Counted from the stretch's first letter, positions 16,732 to 25,151 are shown. The stretch: DNA of 64,000 nucleotides from Thiomonas intermedia (GCA_020722545.1 DYKQ01000002.1:1-64000); one strand, 5' to 3'. The notes: generated by a model from the letters alone, not told the origin. Numbers and translations: made by a program.

Positions 16732-18254
16732 GTTCCACCTTCCGTAAGAGATGCGGGCAGTGCAGCCTTGGGGCGGCGCCTCGGCAAAGTTTGAGTTTGA
16801 TGCTGTTCCAGCGTGAGCCCGTGGCCGTACATGCTGAACGCCCAGGTGCTGAGCAGCCCGAGCAGGCTCACCCCCGCCATCATCGCCAGCACCGTCGGCA
16901 CGCCCAGAGAAGACTTGATCAGCGGCAAGGTGAACACCCCGAGCGTGGCGCCCACCTTGGCGACCGAAGCGGCAAAGCCCGCGCCCGTGGCGCGCAACTG
17001 CGTGGGGTACAGCTCGGTCGGCAGGATGTAGGTGGTGCTGTTCGGCCCCATATTCATGAACAGGTTGAACACCACAAAACCGAAGAACACCAGCCCCGCG
17101 TGCGCCGCATCGCCCCCGGCGAGCACCGTGCTCAACCACAGCGCCGCCATGCCGAAGGCCATGCCGCCAAAGCCGATGAGCTGCATGCGAATGCGCCCGA
17201 ACTTCGCCACCGCCCACAGGCCGATGACAAAGCCGAGCAGCAAGAACACATCGATCAGCCCCGTGCCGCGCGCCAGTGCTGCCACATGCGGCGCCAGGGA
17301 CAGCCCCTCGCCCGCCACATGCATCTGCGCCAGCAGCACGGCGGTGAACAGCCCCACGCCATAAGTCGCAATATCCATCAAAAACCAGGGAACGGTGCTC
17401 AGCAGCGTGCTGCGCAGATAAGCCGGGTGAAACAGCAGGCCGTAGCCCTGCGTCTTGGCCGACTGCGGCACGCGCGCGACGTAATGCACCGTATCACCCA
17501 GGCGCGAGGCCATGCGTTCGAGCTGGCGGCGGTCCGAGGGCACGAAGCGTTCGAGCATGTGTACCGCTTCGCGGTTGCGGCCCTGCCCGATCAGCCAGCG
17601 CGGGCTTTCCGGCAGATTCAGCCGCCCCAGCAGAAACAGCAGCGCAAGCAGCATTTCCGTGGCAAAGAACCAGCGCCAGACTCCCGGCTCAGGCACAAGA
17701 TGCAGCAGCGCCAAGGACAGCAGCGCCGCGACGATGAGCCCGACCGACTGGCAGGCGATGGTGGCCACCATCATGCTGCTGCGTTTTTGATGCGGCATGC
17801 ATTCGGCGACATAGCTGCCGCTCACCGGAAAATCCATGCCGATGCCCACGCCGACCACGAACTGCGCGGCAATCAGCCCCCAGGCATTCCAGGTCAGCGC
17901 GCTGAAAGCCGCGGCCGCCGCCAGAATCGCCATGTCGAGCAGAAACACCGATTTGCGGCCAAAGCGGTCGGCCAAGCGCCCGCCCCAAACCGCGCCGCCG
18001 ATGGCCCCGGCCACCAGCGCCGCGCCCAGCAGCCCGGTTTGCAAGGCCGACAGACCCAGACCCGGAGTCAGCAGCGGAATGGCCATGCCCAGCATGAACA
18101 CCGACAGCCCGTCGATCAGCGTGCCGCCGCTGGCCAGCGCCCAGGCCAGATCGTGCGGCAGGCGCATCGGCGCCGCATCGAGCAGGGCGATGATCTGCGC
18201 GTGATCAGGGTGAACGGCAGCGCCCTGCGACTCGGCCTGGATGGTGGTTGCCAT
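16728..18254 (-). CDS. MFS transporter, sugar/metabolite:H+ symporter type
   Basis: The 508-aa protein has twelve predicted helices and the MFS loop motif GGRLADRFGRKS between helices 2 and 3, with a related PESPRWL at the end of helix 6, as in the sugar porter and phosphate/metabolite-proton symporter families. The N-terminus is about 35 residues longer than usual and hydrophilic. It lies 11 bases after ppk2 and overlaps the ATPase by 4 bases. Phosphate or an organic acid would suit its neighbours (polyphosphate kinase and proton pump), but this is inference. Confidence 0.8.
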   Translation of the reverse strand: MATTIQAESQGAAVHPDHAQIIALLDAAPMRLPHDLAWALASGGTLIDGLSVFMLGMAIPLLTPGLGLSALQTGLLGAALVAGAIGGAVWGGRLADRFGRKSVFLLDMAILAAAAAFSALTWNAWGLIAAQFVVGVGIGMDFPVSGSYVAECMPHQKRSSMMVATIACQSVGLIVAALLSLALLHLVPEPGVWRWFFATEMLLALLFLLGRLNLPESPRWLIGQGRNREAVHMLERFVPSDRRQLERMASRLGDTVHYVARVPQSAKTQGYGLLFHPAYLRSTLLSTVPWFLMDIATYGVGLFTAVLLAQMHVAGEGLSLAPHVAALARGTGLIDVFLLLGFVIGLWAVAKFGRIRMQLIGFGGMAFGMAALWLSTVLAGGDAAHAGLVFFGFVVFNLFMNMGPNSTTYILPTELYPTQLRATGAGFAASVAKVGATLGVFTLPLIKSSLGVPTVLAMMAGVSLLGLLSTWAFSMYGHGLTLEQHQTQTLPRRRPKAALPASLTEGGT

Positions 18255-18265
18255 GCGCCCCGCCC

Positions 18266-19060
18266 TCAGGCCGCCACGCGCCCTTGCGCCACCACGTCGT
18301 GGGTGTAGTTGAACACCACGTCGGGATCGGGGCAGAGCAGGGCGTGATCCTTGTCGGCGTAATCCAGCCGGGTGAGCAGATCCATGATGAGGTTGAGCCG
18401 CGCCTGCTTCTTGTCATTGGCGCGCACGATGGTCCAGGGGGCCGTGGGCGTGTGCGTGCGGGCGAACATGGCGTTGCGCGCGGTGCTGTAGTCTTTCCAG
18501 TGCTTTTGTGCGACGGCGTCGATCGGGCTCATCTTCCACTGCTTGAGCGGATCGGTGAGCCGATCCTTGAGGCGCCGCTTCTGTTCAGCCTTGTCGATGT
18601 CGAGGTAGTACTTGAACAGTTGAATGCCCGAACGCACCAGCATCTGCTCGAACGTCGGCACCGTCTCCATGAATTCCTCGTACTGCGCCTCGGTGCAAAA
18701 GCCCATCACCCACTCCACCCCGGCGCGGTTGTACCAACTGCGGTTGAACAGCACGAATTCCTCGGCCGCCGGCAGATGCGGCACATAGCGCTGGAAGTAC
18801 CACTCCGACTCATCGCGGGTGGACGGTTTGCCCAGCGCCACCACGCGGGTGTCGCGCGGCGAGAGGTGCTCGATGACGCGCTTGATGGCGCCGTCCTTGC
18901 CCGCGCTGTCGCGCCCTTCGAGCAGGATGAGAATGCGGTCGCCCTTGGCGATGAGGTGCTTCTGGAATTTGACCAGCTCGATCTGCAGGGCTTCGAGGGT
19001 TTTGCCATAGCCGTGATCGGGATCGACAGCCTGTTTTTTGGAAGCGTTTTTCTGTCTCAT
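18266..19060 (-). CDS. ppk2: Polyphosphate kinase 2, class I
   Basis: The 264-aa protein has one kinase domain with Walker A GRDSAGKDG (about 49-57), a lid region, and the PPK2 signature FNRSWYNRAGVE. A single domain with these motifs is class I, which usually phosphorylates NDP from polyphosphate. It links polyphosphate to nucleotide pools. The start at 19060 follows GGAGATTGAA; a reading 9 codons longer is possible but lacks a ribosome site. It lies 32 bases after the AhpD-like gene in the phasin operon. Confidence 0.9.
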   Translation of the reverse strand: MRQKNASKKQAVDPDHGYGKTLEALQIELVKFQKHLIAKGDRILILLEGRDSAGKDGAIKRVIEHLSPRDTRVVALGKPSTRDESEWYFQRYVPHLPAAEEFVLFNRSWYNRAGVEWVMGFCTEAQYEEFMETVPTFEQMLVRSGIQLFKYYLDIDKAEQKRRLKDRLTDPLKQWKMSPIDAVAQKHWKDYSTARNAMFARTHTPTAPWTIVRANDKKQARLNLIMDLLTRLDYADKDHALLCPDPDVVFNYTHDVVAQGRVAA

Positions 19061-19092
19061 TTCAATCTCCTTGATTCGGGATCTCACCGCCC

Positions 19093-19455
19093 CTAAACCT
19101 GCACCGCGTCTGGAAGAACAAACTCATCAATGGCCTCGAGCAAGGGCGTCATGTACATCATTGCGGGGCCGCCGTGCATCAGCACCGCCAGGAACCCGGC
19201 CTCGATCAGTTCGTCGCGTTTCGCCCCGGCACGCGCTGCCTGCTTGACGTGAAACGCGATGCACCACTCGCATTGCGCCGCGACAGACAGCGCCACATTG
19301 ACCAGTTCTTTCTGCTTGCCCGACAGCGCTGGGCCGGATTCCGCCTTGCCCATGAAGTTCATGAAGGCCTGCACTTCGTTGGGATGACTTTTGCCGAGCG
19401 TGGACAGCAACGACTCGATCTCGTGCAGACGCTCGCGCATGGAGCCTTCGGTCAT
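19093..19455 (-). CDS. AhpD-like carboxymuconolactone decarboxylase family protein
   Basis: The 120-aa protein has the family signature CEWCIAFHV with Cys62 and Cys65 three residues apart and a nearby His, the arrangement of AhpD-type disulfide/peroxidase-linked proteins. Alpha-helical throughout. It could act as a small thiol reductase or peroxidase partner; the lipoamide-dehydrogenase-like protein at 3591-5018 would be a possible electron donor, which is speculation. AAGGAAG precedes the ATG. It lies 31 bases after the phasin gene. Confidence 0.8.
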   Translation of the reverse strand: MTEGSMRERLHEIESLLSTLGKSHPNEVQAFMNFMGKAESGPALSGKQKELVNVALSVAAQCEWCIAFHVKQAARAGAKRDELIEAGFLAVLMHGGPAMMYMTPLLEAIDEFVLPDAVQV

Positions 19456-19486
19456 GATTCTTCCTTTCGTTTCAAGGGAGTGATGC

Positions 19487-20038
19487 TCACTTGCGGCGCG
19501 CAGCCGATGCCGCCGAAGCCCGGCTGGCTGCGGCGGTTGGCTTGGGCGCTTGGGCGCTCATCAACCTGGCGGCCTGCTGCTGCGTGTCTTGCAGGGTGTT
19601 GAGCGCCTGGGTGGTCCAGTTCATGGCGCTTTGCAGCAAGGCCTGCATCGGCTCAACTCCGGCGGGCGCTGCTGCGCTCGCGTTCTGCCCGAGGCTGTCG
19701 TGCAGGCTGTTTTGCAGGCGCTCAAGTCTGGACTGCAGAATCTCGGTCATTTCGGCCTGGGTCGCAGAGGCGATCTGCCCGAATTTCTCGACGTAGCTCA
19801 TCACGTTTTCGCCCCCTGCGCGCGCGGCATTCGCCCACTCAGCGCCGGGCGCAGATCGGGTTTCTTGCCCGCCGACCGCCGATTGCAGCGTCTGCGCCGC
19901 TTGCTGCGCCATCAGACGCATGGTTTGCATCTGCAACTGGGTCAGTTGCTCATAGCCGCGAAAAAGCACCTGATTCAAGGCCACGGCGGCTGCCAGCTCG
20001 GCCTTCTGCAAGTCTTTCAGCGATTCGGTCGGATTCAT
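19487..20038 (-). CDS. Phasin family protein (PHB granule-associated)
   Basis: The 183-aa protein is almost entirely amphipathic helix, rich in Ala and Gln, with the phasin-like stretches LFRGYEQLTQLQMQTM and FGQIASATQAEM, and a basic Ala-rich tail ending AARRK that may bind DNA or polyphosphate. Phasins coat PHB granules. GGGAG lies about 7 bases upstream of the ATG at 20038, better than a start four codons earlier. It is the first gene of an operon that continues with the AhpD-like protein, ppk2, the MFS carrier and the ATPase, tying PHB to polyphosphate and proton export. Confidence 0.82.
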   Translation of the reverse strand: MNPTESLKDLQKAELAAAVALNQVLFRGYEQLTQLQMQTMRLMAQQAAQTLQSAVGGQETRSAPGAEWANAARAGGENVMSYVEKFGQIASATQAEMTEILQSRLERLQNSLHDSLGQNASAAAPAGVEPMQALLQSAMNWTTQALNTLQDTQQQAARLMSAQAPKPTAAASRASAASAARRK

Positions 20039-20095
20039 GGCAACTCCCAAATGTGAATGTGAGTTTGCAGTGTGCTACAGAACAGCAGCGGGAGC

Positions 20096-20109
20096 TTGAC
20101 TTGCATCAT
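20096..20109. promoter_or_regulatory. Weak FNR-like box upstream of the phasin operon
   Basis: TTGAC-TTGC-ATCAT matches the FNR consensus at 8 of 10 positions. Its centre (20102.5) would be 41.5 bases from a start site near 20061 on the minus strand, 23 bases before the phasin start. The spacing agrees with the two stronger boxes, but an 8/10 site can occur by chance. Confidence 0.3.
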
Positions 20110-20229
20110 GTTGGTGCGACCCGACTTGCCACACCTGTAAGCAGATTTTGCTGCGACGCACACTGCGCAGAGACAGCCGCCCGCCAAGCTCGCATGGCCC
20201 CAAAAAGGCACTTGCCTTAATTTCAACAG

Positions 20230-20253
20230 TTCCATAAACTTCGAAATATGGAA
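20230..20253. promoter_or_regulatory. Putative ArsR operator over a leaderless arsR start
   Basis: TTCCATA (20230-20236) and TATGGAA (20247-20253) form a perfect 7-bp inverted repeat around a TTCGAA core. The right arm contains the arsR ATG at 20248. Upstream, TTGCCT (20212-20217) and ATAAAC (20234-20239), 16 bases apart, could be -35 and -10 elements placing transcription start at or just before the ATG. There is no Shine-Dalgarno, so a leaderless transcript is likely. ArsR bound here would block the promoter. Confidence 0.55.
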
Positions 20254-20601
20254 ACAAAAGCCGCGCTGCTTGTTCTCGCCGCCCTGTCGCAAGACTCGCG
20301 TCTGCGCGTGTTTCGCGTCTTGGTGCAGGCGGGCCCCGAAGGGCTGGCTGCGGGCAAAATTGCCGAGCTCACCGCCATTGCGCCCTCGTCGCTCTCGTTT
20401 CATCTGAAGGAGCTCGCCCACGCCGATCTGGTCGAGTCTCGCCAGGCGGGGCGCTTTGTGATCTACACCGCGCGCTTTTCCACCATGAATGATCTGATCG
20501 GCTACCTCACCGACAACTGCTGCGGCGGCAATCCCTGCGGCCCGGTCGAGGCGAACTGCACCACCCCCGTGCGCTCAACTGTTGAGGAGACCCGCCCATG
20601 A
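20248..20601 (+). CDS. arsR: ArsR-family arsenic-responsive repressor
   Basis: The 117-aa winged helix-turn-helix protein has the recognition helix IAPSSLSFHLKEL. It lacks the ELCVC site of plasmid ArsR; instead Cys91, Cys92 and Cys97 lie in CCGGNPC at the C-terminus, with another at 104. This is the layout of the Acidithiobacillus ferrooxidans type ArsR, whose As(III) site is Cys95/96/102. It should repress the island and release on binding arsenite, methylarsenite or antimonite. The stop overlaps the arsI start by 4 bases. Confidence 0.9.
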   Translation: METKAALLVLAALSQDSRLRVFRVLVQAGPEGLAAGKIAELTAIAPSSLSFHLKELAHADLVESRQAGRFVIYTARFSTMNDLIGYLTDNCCGGNPCGPVEANCTTPVRSTVEETRP

Positions 20602-21092
20602 AACGCTTCCATGTTCACGTCAGCGTGCCCGCGCTGGACGACGCCATTCGCTTCTACTCCGGCCTGTTCGCCGCCGAGCCCACGGTGCGCAAGGCCGACT
20701 ACGCCAAGTGGATGCTCGACGACCCGCGGGTGAACTTCGCCATTTCGCAGCGCGGCGCCGAGCCCGGTTTGAACCACCTGGGCATTCAGGTGGAAAGCGA
20801 TGCAGAACTGCTGGAGATGCAACAACGGCTCGAATCCACCGAGGCTGGCTTCATCGAAGAAACCGGCGCCGCCTGCTGCTATGCCCGCTCCGACAAATAC
20901 TGGGCCAACGACCCAGTCGGCATCGCCTGGGAGACCTATCACACCCTGGACACAATCCCCATGTTCAATGATTCGCCCGATGCCGGCGCTTGCTGCGTAC
21001 CTACAGAAGTGGTTGCCGTTCCGTCACCGGCGCCGCGCCCTGCGACCTCGTGCTGTGGCGGCGCCTCCACTTCCAAATCATCCTGCTGCTGA
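20598..21092 (+). CDS. arsI: ArsI-type C-As lyase (VOC fold)
   Basis: The 164-aa protein has the vicinal oxygen chelate fold, with metal-ligand candidates His5/His7, His62 region (LNHLG) and Glu in WETYHT. The vicinal pair in GAACCYA is the trivalent organoarsenical-binding pair of ArsI, which cleaves the C-As bond of methylarsenite and aromatic arsenicals using Fe(II) and oxygen. A Pro/Ser-rich tail carries three more Cys pairs (CC at ACCV, SCCG and the final SCC), unlike the short catalytic core. It overlaps arsR by 4 bases. Alternative name in databases: cadmium-induced protein CadI family. Confidence 0.85.
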   Translation: MKRFHVHVSVPALDDAIRFYSGLFAAEPTVRKADYAKWMLDDPRVNFAISQRGAEPGLNHLGIQVESDAELLEMQQRLESTEAGFIEETGAACCYARSDKYWANDPVGIAWETYHTLDTIPMFNDSPDAGACCVPTEVVAVPSPAPRPATSCCGGASTSKSSCC

Positions 21093-21116
21093 TCTTTTAC
21101 CCACTTGGAGATGTTC

Positions 21117-21665
21117 ATGGACAAGGTTTACAACGTACTGGTGCTGTGCACCGGCAATTCCGCCCGCTCGATCATGGGCGAGGGGCTGATCAACACGCTG
21201 GGCAAGGGCCGCTTCAAGGCCTATAGCGCGGGCAGCCATCCGGGCGGGGTGGTCAACCCCTACGCCATCGAGCAGCTCAAAAGCATCGGCTACCCGACGG
21301 ACACCCTGCGCAGCAAGAGCTGGGATGAATTCGCCACGCCCGATGCGCCGCAGATGGACTTTGTTTTCACCGTCTGCGACAAGGCCGCGGGCGAGACCTG
21401 CCCCATCTGGCCTGGACACCCGATGACTGCGCACTGGGGCTTTGAAGACCCGGCCGCCGTGGAGGGCAGCGACGAAGAGAAGCGGCGCGCCTTCCAGACC
21501 ATCTTCCGCCAGATCATGTGCCGGGTGCGTGCCTTCGTCAGCCTGCCGCTGGATCGGCTGGACGCAGCCGCGATCAAGCGGGAAATCGTGGACATCGGCA
21601 AGACCCAGGTCATGCCGTTGCCGGAATCCTGCGCCAAAGACGATCTCGACCCGGTCGTTCAATAA
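21117..21665 (+). CDS. arsC: Arsenate reductase, low-molecular-weight phosphatase (thioredoxin-coupled) type
   Basis: The 182-aa protein opens with the P-loop CTGNSARS (catalytic Cys11), the low-molecular-weight tyrosine phosphatase signature of thioredoxin-coupled ArsC. Further cysteines, including those in [13 protein letters not shown], could resolve the arseno-intermediate. It reduces arsenate to arsenite in the cytoplasm for export by ArsB. The ATG at 21117 has GGAG 6 bases upstream; two ATGs just before it are less well placed. At 182 aa it is about 40 residues longer than the standard enzyme. Confidence 0.9.
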   Translation: MDKVYNVLVLCTGNSARSIMGEGLINTLGKGRFKAYSAGSHPGGVVNPYAIEQLKSIGYPTDTLRSKSWDEFATPDAPQMDFVFTVCDKAAGETCPIWPGHPMTAHWGFEDPAAVEGSDEEKRRAFQTIFRQIMCRVRAFVSLPLDRLDAAAIKREIVDIGKTQVMPLPESCAKDDLDPVVQ

Positions 21666-21682
21666 TCGGTTTGCACACGCCC

Positions 21683-21720
21683 AACGGCAGGCAGAACGGC
21701 CTGCCGTTTGCGTTTCGTTT
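21683..21720 (+). terminator. Intrinsic terminator-like hairpin between arsC and arsB
   Basis: AACGGCAGGC (21683-21692) and GCCTGCCGTT (21699-21708) form a perfect 10-bp stem with a 6-base loop, followed by a T-rich TGCGTTTCGTTT. It would end or attenuate transcription after arsC, so less message might continue into arsB and the downstream genes. Confidence 0.55.
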
Positions 21721-21751
21721 GCGTTCATTTCCCAACAAAAATTCCACGCCC

Positions 21752-23053
21752 ATGATCGCCGCCCTGCTCATCTTCATCCTCACCCTGGTGTTCGTCATCT
21801 GGCAGCCGCGCGGTCTTGGCATTGGCTATAGCGCCCTGGGCGGCGCGGCGATCGCGCTGATGTTCGGCGTGATCAACTGGGGCGACATTCCGGTGGTGTG
21901 GCACATCGTCTGGGATGCCACCTTCACCTTCGTCGGGCTGATCATCATCTCGCTCATCCTCGACGACGCCGGGGTGTTTCACTGGGCCGCGCTGCATGTG
22001 GCGCGCTGGGGCGGCGGGCGCGGGCGGCGTCTGTTTCCGCTGATCGTGGTGCTGGGCGCGGTGATTGCGGCGTTCTTCGCCAACGACGGCGCGGCGCTCA
22101 TCCTCACGCCCATCGTGCTGGCCATGCTGCTGGCGCTGGGCTTCGGTCCGGCGGCGGCGCTGGCGTTCGTCATGGCCTGCGGTTTCGTCGCCGACACCAC
22201 CTCGCTGCCGCTGGTGATTTCCAATCTGGTCAACATCGTCACCGCGGGCTATTTCAACATTCCCTTCGACCGCTACGCCGCGGTGATGGCGCCGGTCGAT
22301 CTGGCCGCGCTGGCCGCGACGCTGGTCGTGCTGATGCTGTTTTTCCGCCGCGACATTCCCGCGGGCTACGACCTCGCCCGGCTCGACGCGCCAGCCAGCG
22401 CCATCAAGGATGCGCTGGTGTTCCGCTGGACCTGGCCGGTGATGGCCGCGCTGCTGGTGGCGTATTTCGTCACCGCCGCGTGGCAGGCGCCGGTGTCGCT
22501 GGTCACCGGCGTCGCCGCGCTGCTGATGCTGGCCTTGGCCGGGCGCTGGTGGCGCGGCGGGCGCGGCGCGGTCATCGATCTTCGTCACGTCATCAAGGGC
22601 GCGCCGTGGCAGATCGTGCTGTTCTCGCTGGGCATGTACCTCGTGGTCTATGGCCTGCGCAATGCCGGGCTGACCGACTACCTGGCGCTGGCGCTCGAAG
22701 CGCTGGCCCGCCACGGCGCCGTGGTCGCTGTGGTGGGCACGGGCTTCATCAGCGCGGTGCTGTCCTCGGTGATGAACAACATGCCCATGACCCTGGTGGG
22801 CGCCCTGGGCATCCACCACGCGCAAGGCATAGCCCCGGCGGTGCGCGAAGCCATGATCTACGCCCACGTCATCGGCTGCGATCTCGGCCCCAAGTTCACC
22901 CCCATCGGCAGCCTGGCCACGCTGCTATGGCTGCACGTGCTCGACCGCAAGGGCGTGCACATCGGCTGGGGTTACTACATGCGCATCGGGCTGGTGCTGA
23001 CCACGCCGGTGTTGCTGTTCACCTTGCTGGCGCTGGCCTGGCGTTTGGGCTGA
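21752..23053 (+). CDS. arsB: ArsB arsenite efflux transporter
   Basis: The 433-aa polytopic membrane protein has about twelve helices and the ArsB/NhaD-type features [14 protein letters not shown] and [20 protein letters not shown]. It exports arsenite and antimonite in exchange for protons. The ATG at 21752 was chosen over longer readings that begin inside arsC because the hydrophobic first helix begins there ([17 protein letters not shown]). No clear Shine-Dalgarno is visible (CCCACGCCC before the ATG). The ECF sigma gene starts 2 bases after its stop. Confidence 0.92.
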   Translation: MIAALLIFILTLVFVIWQPRGLGIGYSALGGAAIALMFGVINWGDIPVVWHIVWDATFTFVGLIIISLILDDAGVFHWAALHVARWGGGRGRRLFPLIVVLGAVIAAFFANDGAALILTPIVLAMLLALGFGPAAALAFVMACGFVADTTSLPLVISNLVNIVTAGYFNIPFDRYAAVMAPVDLAALAATLVVLMLFFRRDIPAGYDLARLDAPASAIKDALVFRWTWPVMAALLVAYFVTAAWQAPVSLVTGVAALLMLALAGRWWRGGRGAVIDLRHVIKGAPWQIVLFSLGMYLVVYGLRNAGLTDYLALALEALARHGAVVAVVGTGFISAVLSSVMNNMPMTLVGALGIHHAQGIAPAVREAMIYAHVIGCDLGPKFTPIGSLATLLWLHVLDRKGVHIGWGYYMRIGLVLTTPVLLFTLLALAWRLG

Positions 23054-23055
23054 CC

Positions 23056-23622
23056 ATGACCGCCCCCCAAGCCGCCCCCTGCATGCTGCAAGCCTGGCAA
23101 TCCGCCGAGGCCGAGTTGCGCGGTTTTCTGCGCCACCAGCTGCATGACGCCGACGCGGCGGATGACCTGCTGCACGAGGTGTTTCTCAAGGCCATGCGGC
23201 AGGGCGGGCGTTTCTGCCAGATCGACAACGCCCGCGCCTGGCTGTTTCAGGTGGCGCGCAATGCGCTGGTCGATCTGCAACGCGCTGCGCGCCCGCACGA
23301 CCCCCTGCCCGACGATCTGCCCGCGATCAACGACGATCCGGCTCCGGTCGAAGCGCTGGCCGACTGTCTTCCGCTCGCGCTGGCGAGCCTGTCGGCCGAA
23401 GATCGCGACGCCATCGAGCAATGCGAGCTCGGGGGGCTGTCTCAGCTCGAATACGCCGAGCTGCGCGCGCTGAAGTTGCCCACGGCGAAGTCGCGCGTGC
23501 AACGTGCCCGCACCCGGCTGCGCGCCGCCCTGGTGGCGCATTGCGGCGTGCGTTTCGACGCGCAGACCGGCGCCGTGTGCTGCCACGTACCGCGCGACTG
23601 CTGCGGAAAACCGCAAGACTGA
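23056..23622 (+). CDS. ECF-type sigma factor with cysteine-rich C-terminal tail
   Basis: The 188-aa protein has sigma region 2 (about residues 20-85, with DADAADDLLHEVFLKAM) and region 4 (about 115-165, with LPTAKSRVQRARTRLRAAL), so it is an extracytoplasmic-function type sigma-70 factor of the SigZ-like kind. The tail carries VCCHVPRDCC, two Cys pairs 6 residues apart. No anti-sigma gene adjoins it. Position directly after arsB and before arsP suggests it responds to arsenic or drives part of the island; the cysteine tail could be the sensor. These roles are inferred. Confidence 0.8.
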   Translation: MTAPQAAPCMLQAWQSAEAELRGFLRHQLHDADAADDLLHEVFLKAMRQGGRFCQIDNARAWLFQVARNALVDLQRAARPHDPLPDDLPAINDDPAPVEALADCLPLALASLSAEDRDAIEQCELGGLSQLEYAELRALKLPTAKSRVQRARTRLRAALVAHCGVRFDAQTGAVCCHVPRDCCGKPQD

Positions 23623-23759
23623 CTTCGGCTGGCGAGTCTCGCTGCGAGTCGCATCTCCGGACAAACCCGTAGAAATCGCAAAAACGGCCCCTCCGCCTGC
23701 ATCCTTTTCGGCCCCCTTGCGTCTTCAAGGCGAGTTCCCCATTTTCAGTCCCCGTCGCC

Positions 23760-24827
23760 ATGAACACTCAAGTTCATTCCACCCCTGCCGCCGCACCCAA
23801 GCTCGCCCCCGCCTGGCGGGCCTGGGTCGTACCCGTGCTGTATGTCGTGGGCTGGTTTGTGCTCTACAGCCAGTTAGAGCCCGCCACCGACGCCTTCATG
23901 CGCTGGCTCTCCGCCGCCACCAGCCTGGCCGCCACCAGCCATCTCTACGGCGCGGTGAGCTTTTTCGCCTTCGAAGTGCCCAAGGTGTTGATGCTGCTGG
24001 CGCTCATCGTCTTTCTGGTCGGCGTCATTCAGACCTTTTTCACCCCGGAGAAAACCCGCGCCATCCTCGCGGGCAAACGTCAGGGCGTGGGCAATGTGCT
24101 GGCGGCGAGTCTGGGCATCGTCACGCCGTTCTGCTCGTGCTCGGCGGTGCCGCTGTTCATCGGTTTTCTCACCGCGGGTGTGCCGCTGGGCGTGACCTTC
24201 TCGTTTCTGGTATCAGCGCCCATGGTCAACGAGGTGGCGCTGGCGCTGCTGTTTGGCCTGTTCGGCTGGAAGATCGCCGCAATCTACCTCGGCCTGGGGC
24301 TCACCGTGGCCATCGTCGCCGGGCTGGTGATCGGCCGCATGAACCCGGTGAAACTGGTCGAGCCTTGGGTGTTCGACATTCCCGCCGTCAGCAACGAAGA
24401 GGGCGCGCTGGGCTGGGACGCCCGCTTCGCTCAGGGCTGGAAGCATGTGCGCGAGATCGTGCTCAAAGTCGCGCCCTACATCATCGCCGGCGTGGGCGTG
24501 GGCGCGTGGATCCACGGCTACGTGCCGCAGGACTTCATGGCGCATCTCATGGGCAAGGGCAACTGGTGGTCGGTGCCGCTGGCGGTGTTGATCGGCGTGC
24601 CGATGTATTCCAACGCGGCCGGCATCATCCCCGTGGTGCAGGCGCTGCTGGGCAAGGGCGCCGCATTGGGCACGACGCTCGCATTCATGATGGCCGTCAC
24701 CGCGCTGTCCCTCCCCGAATTCATGATTCTCAAGAAGGTGATGAAACCCAGGCTGATCGCGCTGTTCGCCGGTGTGGTCGCGGTGGGCATCATCGTTGTG
24801 GGCTATGTGTTCAACGCGGTGATGTGA
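23760..24827 (+). CDS. arsP: ArsP-type permease (organoarsenical efflux)
   Basis: The 355-aa membrane protein belongs to the DUF318/ArsP permease family, with the hallmark TPFCSCSAVPLFIGF (about residues 122-136) and SAPMVNEVALALL. ArsP exports trivalent organoarsenicals such as methylarsenite and reduced roxarsone. It has about eight to ten helices and a conserved second-half motif GVPMYSNAAGIIPVVQALL. ArsI, ArsP and ArsH together cover organoarsenical degradation, export and oxidation. There are 137 bases between the sigma gene and this ATG, enough for its own promoter. Confidence 0.82.
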   Translation: MNTQVHSTPAAAPKLAPAWRAWVVPVLYVVGWFVLYSQLEPATDAFMRWLSAATSLAATSHLYGAVSFFAFEVPKVLMLLALIVFLVGVIQTFFTPEKTRAILAGKRQGVGNVLAASLGIVTPFCSCSAVPLFIGFLTAGVPLGVTFSFLVSAPMVNEVALALLFGLFGWKIAAIYLGLGLTVAIVAGLVIGRMNPVKLVEPWVFDIPAVSNEEGALGWDARFAQGWKHVREIVLKVAPYIIAGVGVGAWIHGYVPQDFMAHLMGKGNWWSVPLAVLIGVPMYSNAAGIIPVVQALLGKGAALGTTLAFMMAVTALSLPEFMILKKVMKPRLIALFAGVVAVGIIVVGYVFNAVM

Positions 24828-24874
24828 CGCGCTCTCACATTCATTTCTCACATCTTTTTTGATCGAGGAGCACC

Positions 24875-25111
24875 ATGATCCATATAAAAATTCTCGGCAC
24901 AGGCTGTGCCAGTTGCAAGTCCACGCAAAGGCTCGTTGAAGAGGTGGTTGCCGCCAAAGGCGTGCAGGCGCAGGTGGAAAAAGTCGAAGACATCCCTTCG
25001 ATCATGCAATACGGCGTGATGCGCACCCCCGGCGTGGTGATCGACGGCAAGGTGGTGCATGCGGGCGGCGTTCCCAGCCGCGCGATGGTCGAGAGCTGGA
25101 TCAGCGCCTGA
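24875..25111 (+). CDS. Small thioredoxin-fold redox protein (CxxC), arsP partner
   Basis: The 78-aa protein has the redox motif GCASCK near residue 10 and the cis-proline stretch MRTPGVVIDGKVVHAG, a minimal thioredoxin fold as in the small redox-active disulfide protein family that is usually encoded beside ArsP/DUF318 permeases. It may deliver or reduce the arsenical for export. GAGGAG lies about 7 bases before the ATG. It follows arsP by 47 bases. Confidence 0.85.
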   Translation: MIHIKILGTGCASCKSTQRLVEEVVAAKGVQAQVEKVEDIPSIMQYGVMRTPGVVIDGKVVHAGGVPSRAMVESWISA

Positions 25112-25151
25112 GCCTTTTTCAACCTTTCTCTTTTCATAGACCCACAATCCC

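Noticed and set aside
14530-16794. 754-codon open frame antisense to the second proton ATPase
   Set aside because: The minus-strand ATPase has all P-type motifs, and the plus-strand frame has none.
16732-17217. N-terminal extension of the second proton ATPase
   Set aside because: This sequence codes the C-terminal part of the MFS carrier in another frame; the ATG at 16731 has a good ribosome site and normal N-terminus.
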